A stretch of 64,000 nt of DNA from Breviolum minutum Mf 1.05b.01. Taxonomy: Eukaryota; Sar; Dinophyceae; Suessiales; Symbiodiniaceae. Shown here one piece after another: positions 52,790 through 62,368 of this stretch. The number at the start of each line of letters is the position of its first letter. Position 1 is the first letter of the stretch. The stretch spans positions 186,001 to 250,000 of the forward strand of contig DF239024.1 of assembly GCA_000507305.1 (NCBI GenBank), given 5' to 3'. The position numbers and the translations under genes are program-made. Under the pieces are notes generated by a model. It was not told where the DNA came from, did no database searches, and saw only the letters and a list, made by a program, of their open reading frames with translations.

Positions 52790-52920
52790 ACAACCGCCGG
52801 TTGGGAACACCCCAAATGGTGGGTGATTGTAAGGGAATCCCTCAAAATTCCTCTTTTATAATTCGGGTTTAGAAGTTCGGTGTAATTTGCCCAAAATGTT
52901 TGTTTTTTTTGGGGTGTGTA
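52790..52920. repeat. family U repeat
   Basis: ACCGCCGGTTGGGAACACCC and AAGGGAATCCCTCAAAATTC, ending TTTTTGGGGTGTGTA. Confidence 0.5.
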
Positions 52921-52972
52921 TAAGGTTTACTGTTTGCTTCTCAATCAGTTTAAACTTGTGCTCTTATACCCG

Positions 52973-53059
52973 TTACTGGATCCTCCCTGAAGCTGATTTT
53001 GACACATACTCACGCAGACAGTCCAAGTAAGCCAGCAAGCTTTCAGCGTTGAGCACTGA
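52973..53059 (-). CDS. last exon of a minus-strand gene
   Basis: Acceptor GTTGCTTTTTCTTCAATCAG; phase 0; SVLNAESLLAYLDCLREYVS, KSASGRIQ, TAA. Leucine-rich helix, basic tail. The intron before it is 199 nt and the phase matches the exon at 53259. A consensus-like donor (GTGAGTATG) lies inside, so an alternative splice is conceivable. Confidence 0.6.
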   Translation of the reverse strand, partial: SVLNAESLLAYLDCLREYVSKSASGRIQ

Positions 53060-53258
53060 CTGATTGAAGAAAAAGCAACTTCATTGTCATTGACAAGCGT
53101 CAAGTAGAACAATGAAAATACACTTCCAATCAATGCATTTTTTCCATGTTTGATTTGTTTTTTGCGTGACATATCTGTAGTACTTAAGGTTTTCAATCCA
53201 TTCTTTCGTATCTTTCAATGTGTTTTGGTACAGTATATATTTCTGTGAAACACACCAC

Positions 53259-53370
53259 CTCCAAACAATGGGGCTTTTGCCGCAGCGCTTCCGTTCCCAT
53301 GGCGGTGGCATCAAGCAGCGCACGAAGAATTCTGACATCGAAGATTTGCAAATCGAAGAACCTCACGGTG
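53259..53370 (-). CDS. penultimate exon of a minus-strand gene
   Basis: Acceptor CAACTGCTTTGATGCCACAG, phase 2 entry; TVRFFDLQIFDVRILRALLD, ATAMGTEALRQKPHCLE; donor GTGGTG at phase 0. The plus strand also has an open frame over this region (HGGGIKQRTKNSDIEDLQ), ending in TGA at 53433. Minus is preferred because three exons chain in phase. No known domain. Confidence 0.55.
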
Positions 53371-53475
53371 CTGTGGCATCAAAGCAGTTGCTGGATTTCA
53401 GGGTTCAAAACAACTTCACGGGCCCCGTGAACTGAGTAATGAAAAAACCCAGAAAATTTCACTACAGAGTCATAT

Positions 53476-53567
53476 AGGGATATATAGGGATTATAATGAA
53501 CCATTATAAGGATCCCCATTAAACCACTAGATACCATTGAAAGTAAGAGTTTTTTTTTCGTGGCTCA
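53476..53567. repeat. family X repeat, left copy
   Basis: TATAGGGATTATAATGAACC to GTTTTTTTTTCGTGGCTC. It is an inverted partner of 54432-54545. Confidence 0.6.
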
Positions 53568-53758
53568 ACTACAGATATTTTTTTGTACCAGCTGAGTCTT
53601 TGGAACCGTGATCCGAACTCGCTACCCGGTACCCCGAGGCTTTGGAAAAACTGTTCCATCACCATGGCAACGACATGGATCGTTACTCGGCTCGACCAGC
53701 CGATGTAGGTCCTCAGCTGGAACATAATGGCAGGGAATTGAAGTATAAAGCACCCAGA

Positions 53759-53868
53759 TACTGTTGATGGTTGAAATCCGGCACCAGTTGATAGGTTGGT
53801 AGTCTGACCCCATGGTTTATAGGGTTTCATGCATCTCAGGTGGTGCATGATTTCAGTCATCAACAGTA
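53759..53868. repeat. family D element
   Basis: TACTGTTGATGGTTGAAATC and GATTTCAGTCATCAACAGTA. Confidence 0.75.
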
Positions 53869-53936
53869 TGTCATTATGTCATGTTGTTCGATTTGTGTGG
53901 AAAAGATCGTGAAATGCTGTCCTTAAAAGGCCCTTC

Positions 53937-54019
53937 GTTGTTGGTGGTGGTGTTGTTCTTGTTGTTGTTGTTGTTGTTGCTGTTGGTGTTGGTGTTGTTG
54001 TTGTTGTTGTTGTTGTTGG
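53937..54019. repeat. (GTT)n microsatellite
   Basis: GTT repeat with GCT/GGT interruptions, inside the proposed intron 53371-54602. Poly-L, poly-V and poly-Q frames here are artefacts. Confidence 0.9.
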
Positions 54020-54431
54020 CAGGTATAGACTGGCAGCCAGTGGAAAAAATATTGCAGATTGCAGAAACAAAATTTAGGTGTCACAAAGAGCGGCCAATGG
54101 TCAAAGTATTGGAATTGTATTGGTAGATTCACGAAAGGTCCAAAAGAATTTCTCAGCCATGGCCAGATATAAACCCTAGTCTTCCAAAAGTCTCCAGGCA
54201 TACCTTGCTTGTCTGGAGGTGTTAAGGGCCCATCCCATTAAACAAAAAAGTGGTGTTCTTTCTAACCCATGGTGGATCGTTGGGAAGTCCCCAAAGTATC
54301 AGGTTGTGTTTTACCCCGTATCCCAAATATCCTTCCAATCGCTGGCTGAATTTCTCGGGGTGATCCTAACTAACCACGTATCCAATTCCTAGGATCCGAT
54401 CCGAACCAAGTGACGGGCATCTGTCCGGCAA

Positions 54432-54545
54432 CGCTTGAGCCACGAAAAAAAAAAAACTTATTACTTTCCATTGAATCCTGGTTGGTTAATAGGGATCCGT
54501 ATAAATCCTTATAACTTATAATGGTTTATCATAATCCCTATATAC
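54432..54545. repeat. family X repeat, right copy (inverted)
   Basis: GAGCCACGAAAAAAAAAAAA to GGTTTATCATAATCCCTATA; reverse complement of the left copy with small gaps. Confidence 0.6.
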
Positions 54546-54602
54546 CTGGGTAGTATAATCCCCTATATAACCCAACCAACCAGGGTTTTCTTCATTGCTC
54601 AC

Positions 54603-54727
54603 TTGGATCTTTTGAGGAATGCACTTGTCCGCACTGCTCCATCGTTCTGGACAAGTTGTGCATAGAAGCAAGCCAATGAAACAACGAAAATTCGAGGCCA
54701 GTGGGAGAGTTGGTGATGTTTGAAACC
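54603..54727 (-). CDS. exon with the VVSLAC segment (paralogue 2)
   Basis: Entered after AACAGTATGAGTTTAG (phase 0): GFKHHQLSHWPRIFVVSLA, CFYAQLVQNDGAVRTSAF, LKRS; donor GTGAGC at phase 2, which fits 53259. The acceptor lies 9 nt from the end of the family D element at 54737. It resembles the exon at 51940. Another minus frame (SNFRCFIGLLLCTTC) is open. Confidence 0.5.
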
Positions 54728-54736
54728 CTAAACTCA

Positions 54737-54840
54737 TACTGTTAATGCCACCTGGGATGTATTCCAAACCCTGTAAATAATGGGATTTCAACTACCAACC
54801 TCGACTGGTGAGTTTACCGGATTTCTGAAGCATCAACTTA
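54737..54840. repeat. family D element
   Basis: TACTGTTAATGCCACCTGGG and GGATTTCTGAAGCATCAACT. Confidence 0.6.
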
Positions 54841-54940
54841 AGAGATCCAGTCGTACCTTTTGAGGTTTGGTGTTTGGATTGGTATGTTTTTTGGTGTCCA
54901 TGTGATACCGAACCTTAGAAGGTGTGGTGGGGCTGGTTGT
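54841..54940. repeat. family E element, directly abutting D
   Basis: GAGATCCAGTCGTACCTTTT, GGTTTGGTGTTTGGATTGGT, TGATACCGAACCTTAGAAGG. Confidence 0.5.
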
Positions 54941-55380
54941 CGTTTCTGGAAAATTATGCCGCCCCAAGAGATGGGGACAACATAACTTGCTTGAATTTGT
55001 TTGCTTTGAGATGTTTCTACGGATTCTACCATGGTAAATCACCACGAAACCACCCATTTGGGAGATTTTGGTTTGCTTTGCCCAAGCATCAATAGCAAAT
55101 CCAAGTCGCTGATCGCCAATTTCTGGCAAAAAGAAACCTTTTTCGTCAATGCCTGGTCATCTCAACACCTGAGTATCATGGGATATCGATCTTCCTCCAT
55201 TTTCTCCTACACTCTCCACAAAACTAAACAGCTTGCCCGTGAAAAATGGTGTGAGAGGCCATGATCCTTCTTTTTTTTGGACATGCCTGAAAACTCAGAT
55301 GCCTTTGGGTTAGTTTTGGAAATCTATCACTAGTTTATCCACTCACTGTGACCAAGTGTTTTGGATGTTTTGGCTTGAAA

Positions 55381-55482
55381 CCAGGCTGTGGCTTCAAACA
55401 ATTTTATGTTCACCCCTACAGTTGGGGAAATGATCCAAAACTGACTTGTTTATCTTTCAAAATGGTTGAAACCACCAGGTAG
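55381..55482. repeat. family A element, diverged
   Basis: CAGGCTGTGGCTTCAAACA and GGTTGAAACCACCAGGTAG. Confidence 0.65.
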
Positions 55483-55489
55483 AAAATAT

Positions 55490-55594
55490 CTTCCAGGTTC
55501 TTCCCAGTGACCTTTTTGGGAGTTTTAAGTGAGCTTTTCAGGGGTTAAGTGACCTCCATGTGGTGATCAAAAGGTCACCTGGAAGAAGCTGGTT
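55490..55594. repeat. family Q element
   Basis: CTTCCAGGTTCTTCCCAGTG and TCAAAAGGTCACCTGGAAGA. Confidence 0.6.
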
Positions 55595-55791
55595 GATGTT
55601 CAAAATATAGGAACCCAAGGTATATTAACCTTTTTACGGTACCCTACAAATCAACAAAAAATGTAGACCAACCATATATATATATAAATAATGTATAATA
55701 TACAATATATATATATATATACATTGATCCTATGAGTTTGGGGGTATCTTCTCCTCGTATTTTTCCCCAGGTGTTTTGTTTTGCTTGTCAG

Positions 55792-55843
55792 GTACCGTGG
55801 CTCAAGGAGGTGATCCAAAGGCGGGACAAATCCAGTGGAAAAG
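55792..55843 (+). CDS. exon, unknown protein
   Basis: Superb acceptor GTGTTTTGTTTTGCTTGTCAG; phase 0 entry; VPWLKEVIQRRDKSSGK; GTTATG donor at phase 1. Highly charged. A phase 1 frame (TVAQGGDPKAGQIQWKRLW) stays open longer, to TGA at 55888. Unlinked to other exons. Confidence 0.45.
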
Positions 55844-56040
55844 GTTATGGCGGTTTTCAAGCCCGTTGCTAAAAGAGTGAGGTTTTCACCTACTAAAAAC
55901 CTAGGATCAACTGGAAAAAGGATCTGGCTGCAATTACAGAAGGACCTGACAAGCAAAGAATCACGTGGGCCCCTACCAGTTACAAGTGGAGCGAGAACAC
56001 TGTCTAATTTAGTGGTTGCTATGGAAATATCATGACAAAA

Positions 56041-56280
56041 CATCTCGCTTGTAAATTTGCCTGGCTCATGAGCCAGAAATCCAATTCACGTGTATTGACC
56101 CTTGTCAAAGGGAACGAGCTACTAGCTCTTTCATGGCAGAGACTGATGGATTTGAGATCGCTACAAATCAATGAGGTCAATGGTGGTCTCAAGAAAAGCC
56201 ATTGGAATGTGTCCCATCACCATCTTCGCTTCCCATTGCAGAGAACATCGGGGATCAATGGGACACAAGGCCACGTCTGA
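56041..56280 (+). CDS. coding-like island, weak
   Basis: Plus frame HLACKFAWLMSQKSNSRVL, TLVKGNELLALSWQRLMDL, RSLQINEVNGGLKKSHW; no clear acceptor. Minus frames (KMVMGHIPMAFLETTIDL) look as good. Strand and limits are uncertain. Confidence 0.25.
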   Translation, partial: HLACKFAWLMSQKSNSRVLTLVKGNELLALSWQRLMDLRSLQINEVNGGLKKSHWNVSHHHLRFPLQRTSGINGTQGHV

Positions 56281-56325
56281 AGGGTCGCAACCTGGATCCC
56301 GCACATGCAATTGAGCCACTTGCTG

Positions 56326-56635
56326 TAACCAACCCCCTAACGTTCCCCCGAAATAATGCCTTATCAAGGGCTTCTTAACCATTGGTTTCCCTAATAAGGC
56401 CTTATTAAACCCTTATTTCTGGGGAGGAACCTTTTGCGGACCCTTATTTTTGCAAAGGCCTTATTAAGGGCTTATTAGGTTGATTAGCCATAAACTATAC
56501 CCTGTGATTAAGGGCTTATTACTGCAACCATTGGTTTCCCTTTAGGCCGGCTATTAAAAAACCCGGCTATTTCTGGGGTCCCGAAAATACGTTAGTAACG
56601 GGGGGGTGGGGGTAGGTTGACAATGGCCATGAAAT
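56326..56635. repeat. family N repeats, two overlapping copies
   Basis: ACCAACCCCCTAACGTTCCC, AATAAGGCCTTATTAAACCC (twice related) and GGGGGTAGGTTGACAATGGC. Probably one copy inserted into another. Confidence 0.55.
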
Positions 56636-56639
56636 TCGG

Positions 56640-56787
56640 GTGTTTCCCAGATGGGATCCAAAAATCGATCCAGTGATCCACATTTACAAGCCATGAAACG
56701 GCCATTTATAATTGGACCAACCTGATCCTTAAAGGACTTACGAACCATGGTTATTAACCATTTACCAACTGGGATGATCCTCCAAGT
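56640..56787. repeat. family I element
   Basis: Right end ACTGGGATGATCCTCCAAGT intact; left end diverged. From 56800 to 57290 I see no gene. Confidence 0.5.
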
Positions 56788-57299
56788 AACCCTTATAAGT
56801 ATAGGGTTATAACCTTAGGACAACCCATGGCCCCTTGGGGACCGGGGTGGAACTGCTGGGGCCTTTTTGGGGGGAGCCGGGGTGGTTTTTAAAACACCCT
56901 GGAATTCATATTGAAGGCTGGGACCCTAAAAATGGAGGTGGATGGTTCAGATGGTGTTCCTTTTCGATTTCAATTGGAGGATGGATGTTTAGGTTCCATG
57001 GGATGTTTTTTTCAACAATTTTCAGGGGTGAAGCAAATGGAGTTATGGGAAACCACCCCGAAATAAAATGACCGAAAATTTAAATAACTGGTTTTTGATT
57101 ACTTTTGTTTTCTGAAAACCACTTTTTCAGTGGAGTGAAAAGGGGCCCTACTTATGAAATAACTGGTTTCTGGGCCTATGCTCCAATGGGACTGGGAAAA
57201 AAATTGGGGCCTGAAGATTCAGCATAATTTTGATGCAGATATGTTTAAAAAATCCATGGATGGCTCAACCCCCAAGCAACAGATACAAAAACAACTTTA

Positions 57300-57379
57300 C
57301 CCTAAGAATCCAGGACTATCCTGAGGATGGGATTGGATCCCTTAATACCACTCTAGGTAAAGGGTTTGGATTCTGTGGG
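57300..57379. repeat. family G element
   Basis: CCCTAAGAATCCAGGACTAT and GGGTTTGGATTCTGTGGGA; shorter core than other copies. Confidence 0.7.
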
Positions 57380-57480
57380 ATAGTTACCTGTTAGATGTCA
57401 ACCAACTTTAAGTCAAATAGATAGAGCCAACAACAACTATATAGTTACCTGCTATATTAGTTACCTGCTATATAGTTACA

Positions 57481-57579
57481 TACCAGCACCTTCCAAGGGG
57501 TGCCAATTAAACCCTATAAGGGATGGTGAATTGACACCCTTTAGAAACCCTTTTGGCACCCTTTGGAAGGTCCAGGTAT
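57481..57579. repeat. family M element
   Basis: TACCAGCACCTTCCAAGGGG and CCCTTTGGAAGGTCCAGGTA. Confidence 0.75.
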
Positions 57580-57680
57580 ATATGCCGACCAGCCATTTTT
57601 TTACCCACCCGGACAGTACCATAAACACCCACCCCCACCCCCACGGAACCACCTGAGAGGCTGACGCTTCCGTTTTCTAG

Positions 57681-57765
57681 TCGAGAAGTGGCAAGTGGCT
57701 TATGGGCTTCTGCCAAGTTAATGGCCAAAGATGAAGCCCGAAGTTGGCTTAAGGAGAAACGCTGA
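57681..57765 (+). CDS. last exon, alanine/lysine-rich
   Basis: GACGCTTCCGTTTTCTAG acceptor; phase 2 entry; REVASGLWASAKLMAKDE, ARSWLKEKR, TGA at 57763. It reads as a C-terminal amphipathic helix. The minus strand is open too (EAHKPLATSRLENGSV), but without a comparable acceptor. No family recognised. Confidence 0.55.
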
Positions 57766-57777
57766 GTTCTGGTAACT

Positions 57778-57947
57778 GGTGAACCAAAACCACCCCTAAC
57801 GGGCCACGTACCCGGTTACCCCCCGCTTAGAAATAAGGGTTTTAATATCTGGCCTTTTTTACGGGGTTGACCAATAAGAAATAAGGGTTTAAGGCCGGCT
57901 ATTTCGGGGGGACGTGGCCCGGCGGATTAGTTGACCCGAAAAAAATC
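57778..57947. repeat. family N repeat
   Basis: ACCACCCCTAACGGGCCACG, AGAAATAAGGGTTTTAATAT, AATAAGGGTTTAAGGCCGGC. Confidence 0.55.
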
Positions 57948-57969
57948 CGAGGGGGTTCACCTAGATTTC

Positions 57970-58060
57970 ACACCTTGTATGGTATATTGACCTACAATTT
58001 GGTTGATCTTTTCTGGTGAATATAGGGAAAATATTTACCGGTACCATGGATCCTATTGGG
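57970..58060. repeat. family C element
   Basis: CACCTTGTATGGTATATTGA and GGTACCATGGATCCTATTGG. Confidence 0.55.
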
Positions 58061-58066
58061 TTGTAA

Positions 58067-58176
58067 TCCTAGGCTTCCAAACACGGAAACTGAGGTTCGG
58101 TATGACTGGAACCCCCCAACATACCCAGAACATACCTAAAACACCAAACCTCAGGAGGTATTTGGGATGTGTAGGG
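58067..58176. repeat. family E element
   Basis: TCCTAGGCTTCCAAACACGG and GGAGGTATTTGGGATGTGTA, with ACTGAGGTTCGGTATGACTG inside. Confidence 0.6.
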
Positions 58177-58234
58177 CAACACCTTTTCTTGGTAATCCTG
58201 GATATACCTAGCCTGGATATACCCGAACATACAG

Positions 58235-58353
58235 CCCTCTTGGAGTTTATGTTAGTGCTGTTTGTTTGGCCCCGTCATTTTTTGTTAGATGCAGAGATTC
58301 GAGACCATGCAAATGCAGAACACCATTTCAATAATCCTATTCACAAGATCTAG
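58235..58353 (+). CDS. possible last exon, hydrophobic start
   Basis: CCCGAACATACAG acceptor, phase 1 entry; LLEFMLVLFVWPRHFLLDA, EIRDHANAEHHFNNPIHKI, TAG at 58351. A possible membrane segment followed by a polar tail. Third positions are A/T-rich, so coding is uncertain. Confidence 0.3.
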
Positions 58354-58490
58354 GTGAATCATTTGACTCACATTAGTTTTGACATATTTTTTCTCGAAGT
58401 TTTGTAGGATTGGGAAATGACGGATTTCACGGATTTCCTAGACATTTTGGAGTGTCGGACGTTTTTGTTGGTTGGCTCCAGCTATCATGG

Positions 58491-58668
58491 GGTTGTAAGG
58501 GTACCACCCCAATGCCAACGCACGCCAGGAAATAAAGGAAATAAGGCCTTACTAAAGCAGTTATGAACCATCATTGTCCCTTAATATCTTGATACTCCGC
58601 TAATAATAAGCCATTGTTTCATGGCAGGGGCGGCGTTGGGGAGGGTACCCTTAAATTCCCTTAAAAAT
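58491..58668. repeat. family V repeat
   Basis: GGGTTGTAAGGGTACCACCC, GAAATAAGGCCTTACTAAAG and GGGAGGGTACCCTTAAATTC. Confidence 0.5.
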
Positions 58669-58804
58669 GCGTTTTCAATTTCGGAGGGTTTCGTGTCATA
58701 AACCCGCTTCAGACTCAGATGATCCCTGGGGTTGCAGATCGCGATCAGTGCCTGTAATTGTGATTTGAGTGATACACTTCAGTAAACTAACAATGACCTG
58801 GTAG

Positions 58805-58926
58805 AGGAGGTTGAGGAAGAGATGCAGTTGACAGCGGAGCAGAGTCGAAAGGCAAAGGCAGCAAGAGATGCGTGGGACAAAATGGTGGAGGAATCTGCTG
58901 ACGTGGTGGCACAGAACCTGACGCTG
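58805..58926 (+). CDS. exon 1 of a four-exon + gene
   Basis: Acceptor AACAATGACCTGGTAG with CTAAC 20 nt upstream, phase 1 entry; EVEEEMQLTAEQSRKAKAA, RDAWDKMVEESADVVAQNL, TL; GTGGAG donor at phase 0. Strong G/C third positions; acidic-basic heptads suggest a coiled coil. The stretch just after it (HWREGTRVYAVLVFRYID, 58960-59030) is open in another frame and may be a skipped or alternative exon. Confidence 0.5.
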
Positions 58927-59035
58927 GTGGAGATAGTGGCGGGTCGCACCGTTCCGCAGGCTTCATGCATTGGCGCGAAGGCACGCGCGTCTACGCAGTC
59001 TTGGTCTTCCGGTACATCGACTACATGGGGACAAG

Positions 59036-59166
59036 GCAAAAGAACTGGTCTCTCATCAGACGCATCGGTTCTTACCGGCTGACAGACAGATTGTGGTGAC
59101 ACAGACTTTTGGAGACTTGTTCAAACATAACGATCGACAAATTGCTGCTAGAAAGGCACACTTGCT
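59036..59166 (+). CDS. exon 2 of a four-exon + gene
   Basis: After CTACATGGGGACAAG (phase 0): AKELVSHQTHRFLPADRQIV, VTQTFGDLFKHNDRQIAARK, AHL; GTCAAC donor at phase 2; 53 nt intron to the next exon. A later acceptor (GTGGTGACACAG, 59104) could shorten it without changing frame. Confidence 0.5.
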
Positions 59167-59219
59167 GTCAACAGGGATGTGGCCATGATGCGCTTTGTAC
59201 ATCGGCTTACGGGTTTCAG

Positions 59220-59259
59220 CTGCCGAGTTGCACAGGAAGTGGGCATGTTGAAAAGAATG
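59220..59259 (+). CDS. exon 3 of a four-exon + gene
   Basis: GGCTTACGGGTTTCAG acceptor, phase 2 entry; CRVAQEVGMLKRM; consensus-like GTGAGG donor at phase 0. Confidence 0.5.
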
Positions 59260-59506
59260 GTGAGGATTGTGATGCTGCGTAGCCGCCAAGATTGTAAGGG
59301 GAGGATGGTCCAGAAACTTTGGCCCAGCTAAAGCGCTCGACACTGCGGGTGAAAGGAGGTTTTTTGAGCACCGTTGGGATGTCCGGTTCCCGCGAAAACT
59401 TCCAGCCGACTTTTTTCGTACCCTTGTCATATCCTGTGCGACCCTCATATCCCCAAGCTCCTTTTAATTGACCTTTGACCTCGCTGTTGTTGTCGACTTT
59501 CTCAAG

Positions 59507-59569
59507 GAGCTTCCACCGCCAAAAGAGCAATGGAAAGCCCAGGAGTTTTTTGGGCTGAACAAAAAGTGG
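59507..59569 (+). CDS. exon 4 of a four-exon + gene
   Basis: TGTTGTTGTCGACTTTCTCAAG acceptor; phase 0; ELPPPKEQWKAQEFFGLNKK plus W; GTGCTA donor. Family H begins about 3 nt after the donor. The gene must continue to the right; no following exon is identified with confidence. Confidence 0.5.
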
Positions 59570-59572
59570 GTG

Positions 59573-59706
59573 CTAGGTGGGCCCTGAATCCAGTTACAAC
59601 TGGAGTTATGGGGCCCTTATAAATGGCCAAATAGATGGGCAACTCGGGGTATAGCCCTATATACTTAACAAGGCTCTGCTTCCAATAGGATCCGGGGCCC
59701 ACCTTG
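59573..59706. repeat. family H element
   Basis: CTAGGTGGGCCCTGAATCCA and GGATCCGGGGCCCACCTTG. Confidence 0.7.
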
Positions 59707-60149
59707 TAGGTTAGTACAGGGCTGAAATTTAAAACAATACATGGAGACTGTGTGCCATCATCTATTTTCACTCCGGTGTCCTTTTGGAGTGTTAGGATAT
59801 TTTTTGTGGAAAAGTTGGATGGCTGGAGATTTGAAATCTTGCCTTTTTTCAACAAGAATATACATCTGCAAATTGGGAAATAAGAATTTCTTTGTCACTT
59901 TACTCGAATAAACAACCCAATTAGATGAGGTTTTTTAACTAGAAAACCATTGTGGGAATTGGGTTAGACCAATCGTTATGATGAAACGACCTAGGGTTTT
60001 GTTTCCACTGCTAGTTCCTTTTTTTGTGATATGCAGATTTAGCAGTGTTTTCAACATACAGTTGATGTGATCCTGATTGTTGTGTGACTATGCTGTATAG
60101 GCAACCCCAACGTAAGAATTCATATGACGAGATACACACCATGTTTTAC

Positions 60150-60214
60150 CCTTGCCATTTCCAACCAGGAATTGTCGAACACTCTCTGGGCCCTGGCCAC
60201 ATTGTTTCTTGTCT
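60150..60214 (-). CDS. exon, unknown protein
   Basis: Minus acceptor TGTTGAAGATTTTTTCATGCAG, phase 1 entry; TRNNVARAQRVFDNSWLEMA plus R; donor GTAAAA at phase 0. Good splice signals on both sides. No partner exon identified. Confidence 0.5.
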
Positions 60215-60348
60215 CTGCATGAAAAAATCTTCAACAAAAGTTTGCCACTGAAATTCTTGACCGTGTTGGATGTGACATGGGAATTCCCTTGGTTTATAGA
60301 AAAAACCTTAGAATCATTGAAGGGGTACAGCTGATTCTTAGAATAATA

Positions 60349-60460
60349 CCATATAGACATCCAGGCGAATACCTCCTCAGGTTTGGTGTTTGATTGGTAT
60401 GTTTTTAGGGTTCATTCATACCGAACCTCAGTCCATGGGTGTTCCCCTGGATGTCTAGGG
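60349..60460. repeat. family E element
   Basis: CCATATAGACATCCAGGCGA and CCCCTGGATGTCTAGGG, with GGTTTGGTGTTTGATTGGTA inside. Confidence 0.65.
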
Positions 60461-60535
60461 ATACATGCCGTAACACGTCACGGTGACAGGGCAAAGACAA
60501 GGGATTGGAAGGTTACGAAGTTAACAATGCAAAGT

Positions 60536-60663
60536 GAGCCCCTATCAGTTATAAGTGGAGTTATAACCCCTGTAAATGGACTTAATGGCTGGGTAACTGG
60601 GGTTATGACCCTACTTACACGGGATACGTAAAGACTCCACTTATAACTGGATCCGGGGTCCAC
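60536..60663. repeat. family H element
   Basis: CCCCTATCAGTTATAAGTGG and CCACTTATAACTGGATCCGG. AT-rich tract follows at 60775. Confidence 0.7.
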
Positions 60664-61376
60664 CGAAAGTAGTCAAACTTTGGAAAGATCCTGAAACTCA
60701 AATAGCTGTTCCTAAGAATCATTTGAGACCTTCCAATCAAAGGGTTAAATGAACCGGTTTTGTATAGCAGGGGTGTTTATATATATATATATTTATTTAT
60801 ATATACATACATATGGGTCCTCAAAACAGCCAGGCTATTTTTCGGTCCCAGGATTCTTAGTCTTAGGGAAGGAACCCAAAAAAAACAGCCAATTGAGACT
60901 TTATAATAGCTTCGAAAAAGGGTCGTCCAACCCCCGGAGCCGATAAACTGTAAAAAAACTCAAAGTGTCGAGAAAATTGTTTTTTTTTAATGTTCAGCCC
61001 GAAACGTGTGGAGAAATGATTTCATAATTTGAGGGTATACGGTATATGCATATTTTTTGTTTCCAGATGGGTTGTTGAAGAACTACCAACTATGTAGTTT
61101 AGTATGGGTTGAATTCATCCACAATTCCAGGGGACTATTTTTATTGTTAGTGGGAAAATGGTTTTCTAGTGTTCATGGGCTCATAGGTTTCATAGGAAGT
61201 TCCAGTAATCCGCGTTTGGTAGTAATCTTTAAGGCATAAAAAAGAGATGAGAAGAGGTCAGTTTTTCTTGTTTGGAGGGATAGATGAAGCGGAAACTCAA
61301 AGTAGAAACCTTCCGAAACCATAAGGTGAACCTTAACTTAAAGTATTTCACTGAAACAAAAACCAGTACCAGCGCG

Positions 61377-61493
61377 TACCAGCTTCTTCCAAGTGATTTT
61401 TTGATCACCCTTAAATAGAGGTCAATTAAGTGTGCACCCCTGAAGGTTCACAAAAAAACACTTGAAAAAGGTCACTTTGAATCATCTGGAAAG
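61377..61493. repeat. family Q element
   Basis: TACCAGCTTCTTCCAAGTGA and GGTCACTTTGAATCATCTGG. A partial H copy follows at 61540. Confidence 0.5.
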
Positions 61494-61648
61494 CATGTTT
61501 TTTTCTTGATGCCATTGATCCCTACGCCTTGGGGCCCTACCAGTTCTAAATGGGGTTATAACCCCTACACGTAACCCCGGTTACCCATTTACAGGGCCAT
61601 TATAGAAACAAAATTGTGACATGGCTGCTCACCGTGCAAAATCGTGAG

Positions 61649-61700
61649 GTCGTTGGAGGAGGCGAGGGAAGTTTGGGGAGAGATAAAAGAATCCAAGCAG
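61649..61700 (+). CDS. exon end, glutamate-rich
   Basis: SLEEAREVWGEIKESKQ ending at CAG|GTAAAA, a consensus-like donor. The left limit is uncertain: an AG lies at 61648, but the frame continues further left as CKIVR to a stop. An overlapping frame (NREVVGGGEGSLGRDKR) is open. Confidence 0.4.
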
Positions 61701-61988
61701 GTAAAAACTTTGATTCTTGTTTGACACTTTTGTGGATTTGCAATTCAAAGATCGGTTTTTGCTTGTAAGATTTGGGTAGGTTTTGGAGTTTTTTTTTGAT
61801 ACTTAGCTCTGAAACTTATGGTAATGATTCCCAATTGGACTAGCAATAATTGCCAATATAGGGGTTCTTTTAAGCGCCCAGTGTTCTAGTCATGCCAAGA
61901 GTGGGTGCAGAAACATGGATGAAAGAGGTGCCAACTTACCCACTTCCCAAAAGAAGGCGCCAGGGCAAACACTAAACATACAAGCTTC

Positions 61989-62098
61989 CTCTCCTGTAAA
62001 CTCACAAATCGCCATGGAAAAACCTCATATTTACCTGCTAAATAATTACCTATCAAAATAGGGTGGATTTTCCATGCAGCTATGTTAGTTTACCAGAG
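61989..62098. repeat. family F element, diverged
   Basis: CTCCTGTAAACTCACAAATC and GCTATGTTAGTTTACCAGAG. Confidence 0.55.
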
Positions 62099-62255
62099 CC
62101 TGGCAATTCTGCGAACGTGACCCTTTTGGGTTGGTGGGTTTATGTGACCCGAACTCAAAGGCTGGAACGGTGACCTTCAACAAGTTGGGGGTTACAATTT
62201 GGTCCCGAATTGAATCGGTTGGCTGATGGTTCTGAAATCGGTAACACTCTGCCTT

Positions 62256-62368
62256 CCCTTAGTCTTCCAATGATATTTTGTTAAGGTCGGGGTGGAAGGG
62301 GAACATGTTTAGGGGGTCCAAATACCTACCCGCAAAAAAATTAGAGAATTTTGGAAGACTATAGGGTC
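62256..62368. repeat. family O element
   Basis: TCCCTTAGTCTTCCAATG and TTTTGGAAGACTATAGGG, with TTAGGGGGTCCAAATACC inside. Confidence 0.65.

Noticed and set aside
53286..53435. Plus-strand last exon (HGGGIKQRTKNSDIEDLQ to TGA)
   Set aside because: It overlaps the minus exon at 53259, which chains in phase with two other exons; the plus frame has no partner. It could still be the real one.
55794..55806. CCGTGGCTCAAGG as a relic of the dinoflagellate spliced leader
   Set aside because: Only a short match to the 3' end of the leader, and it falls inside a good exon candidate.
58955..59095. Frame reading HWREGTRVYAVLVFRYID as a continuation of the 58805 exon
   Set aside because: It needs a frameshift on both sides. 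A GT-AG intron over most of it keeps all phases consistent, so it was left as a possible alternative exon only.
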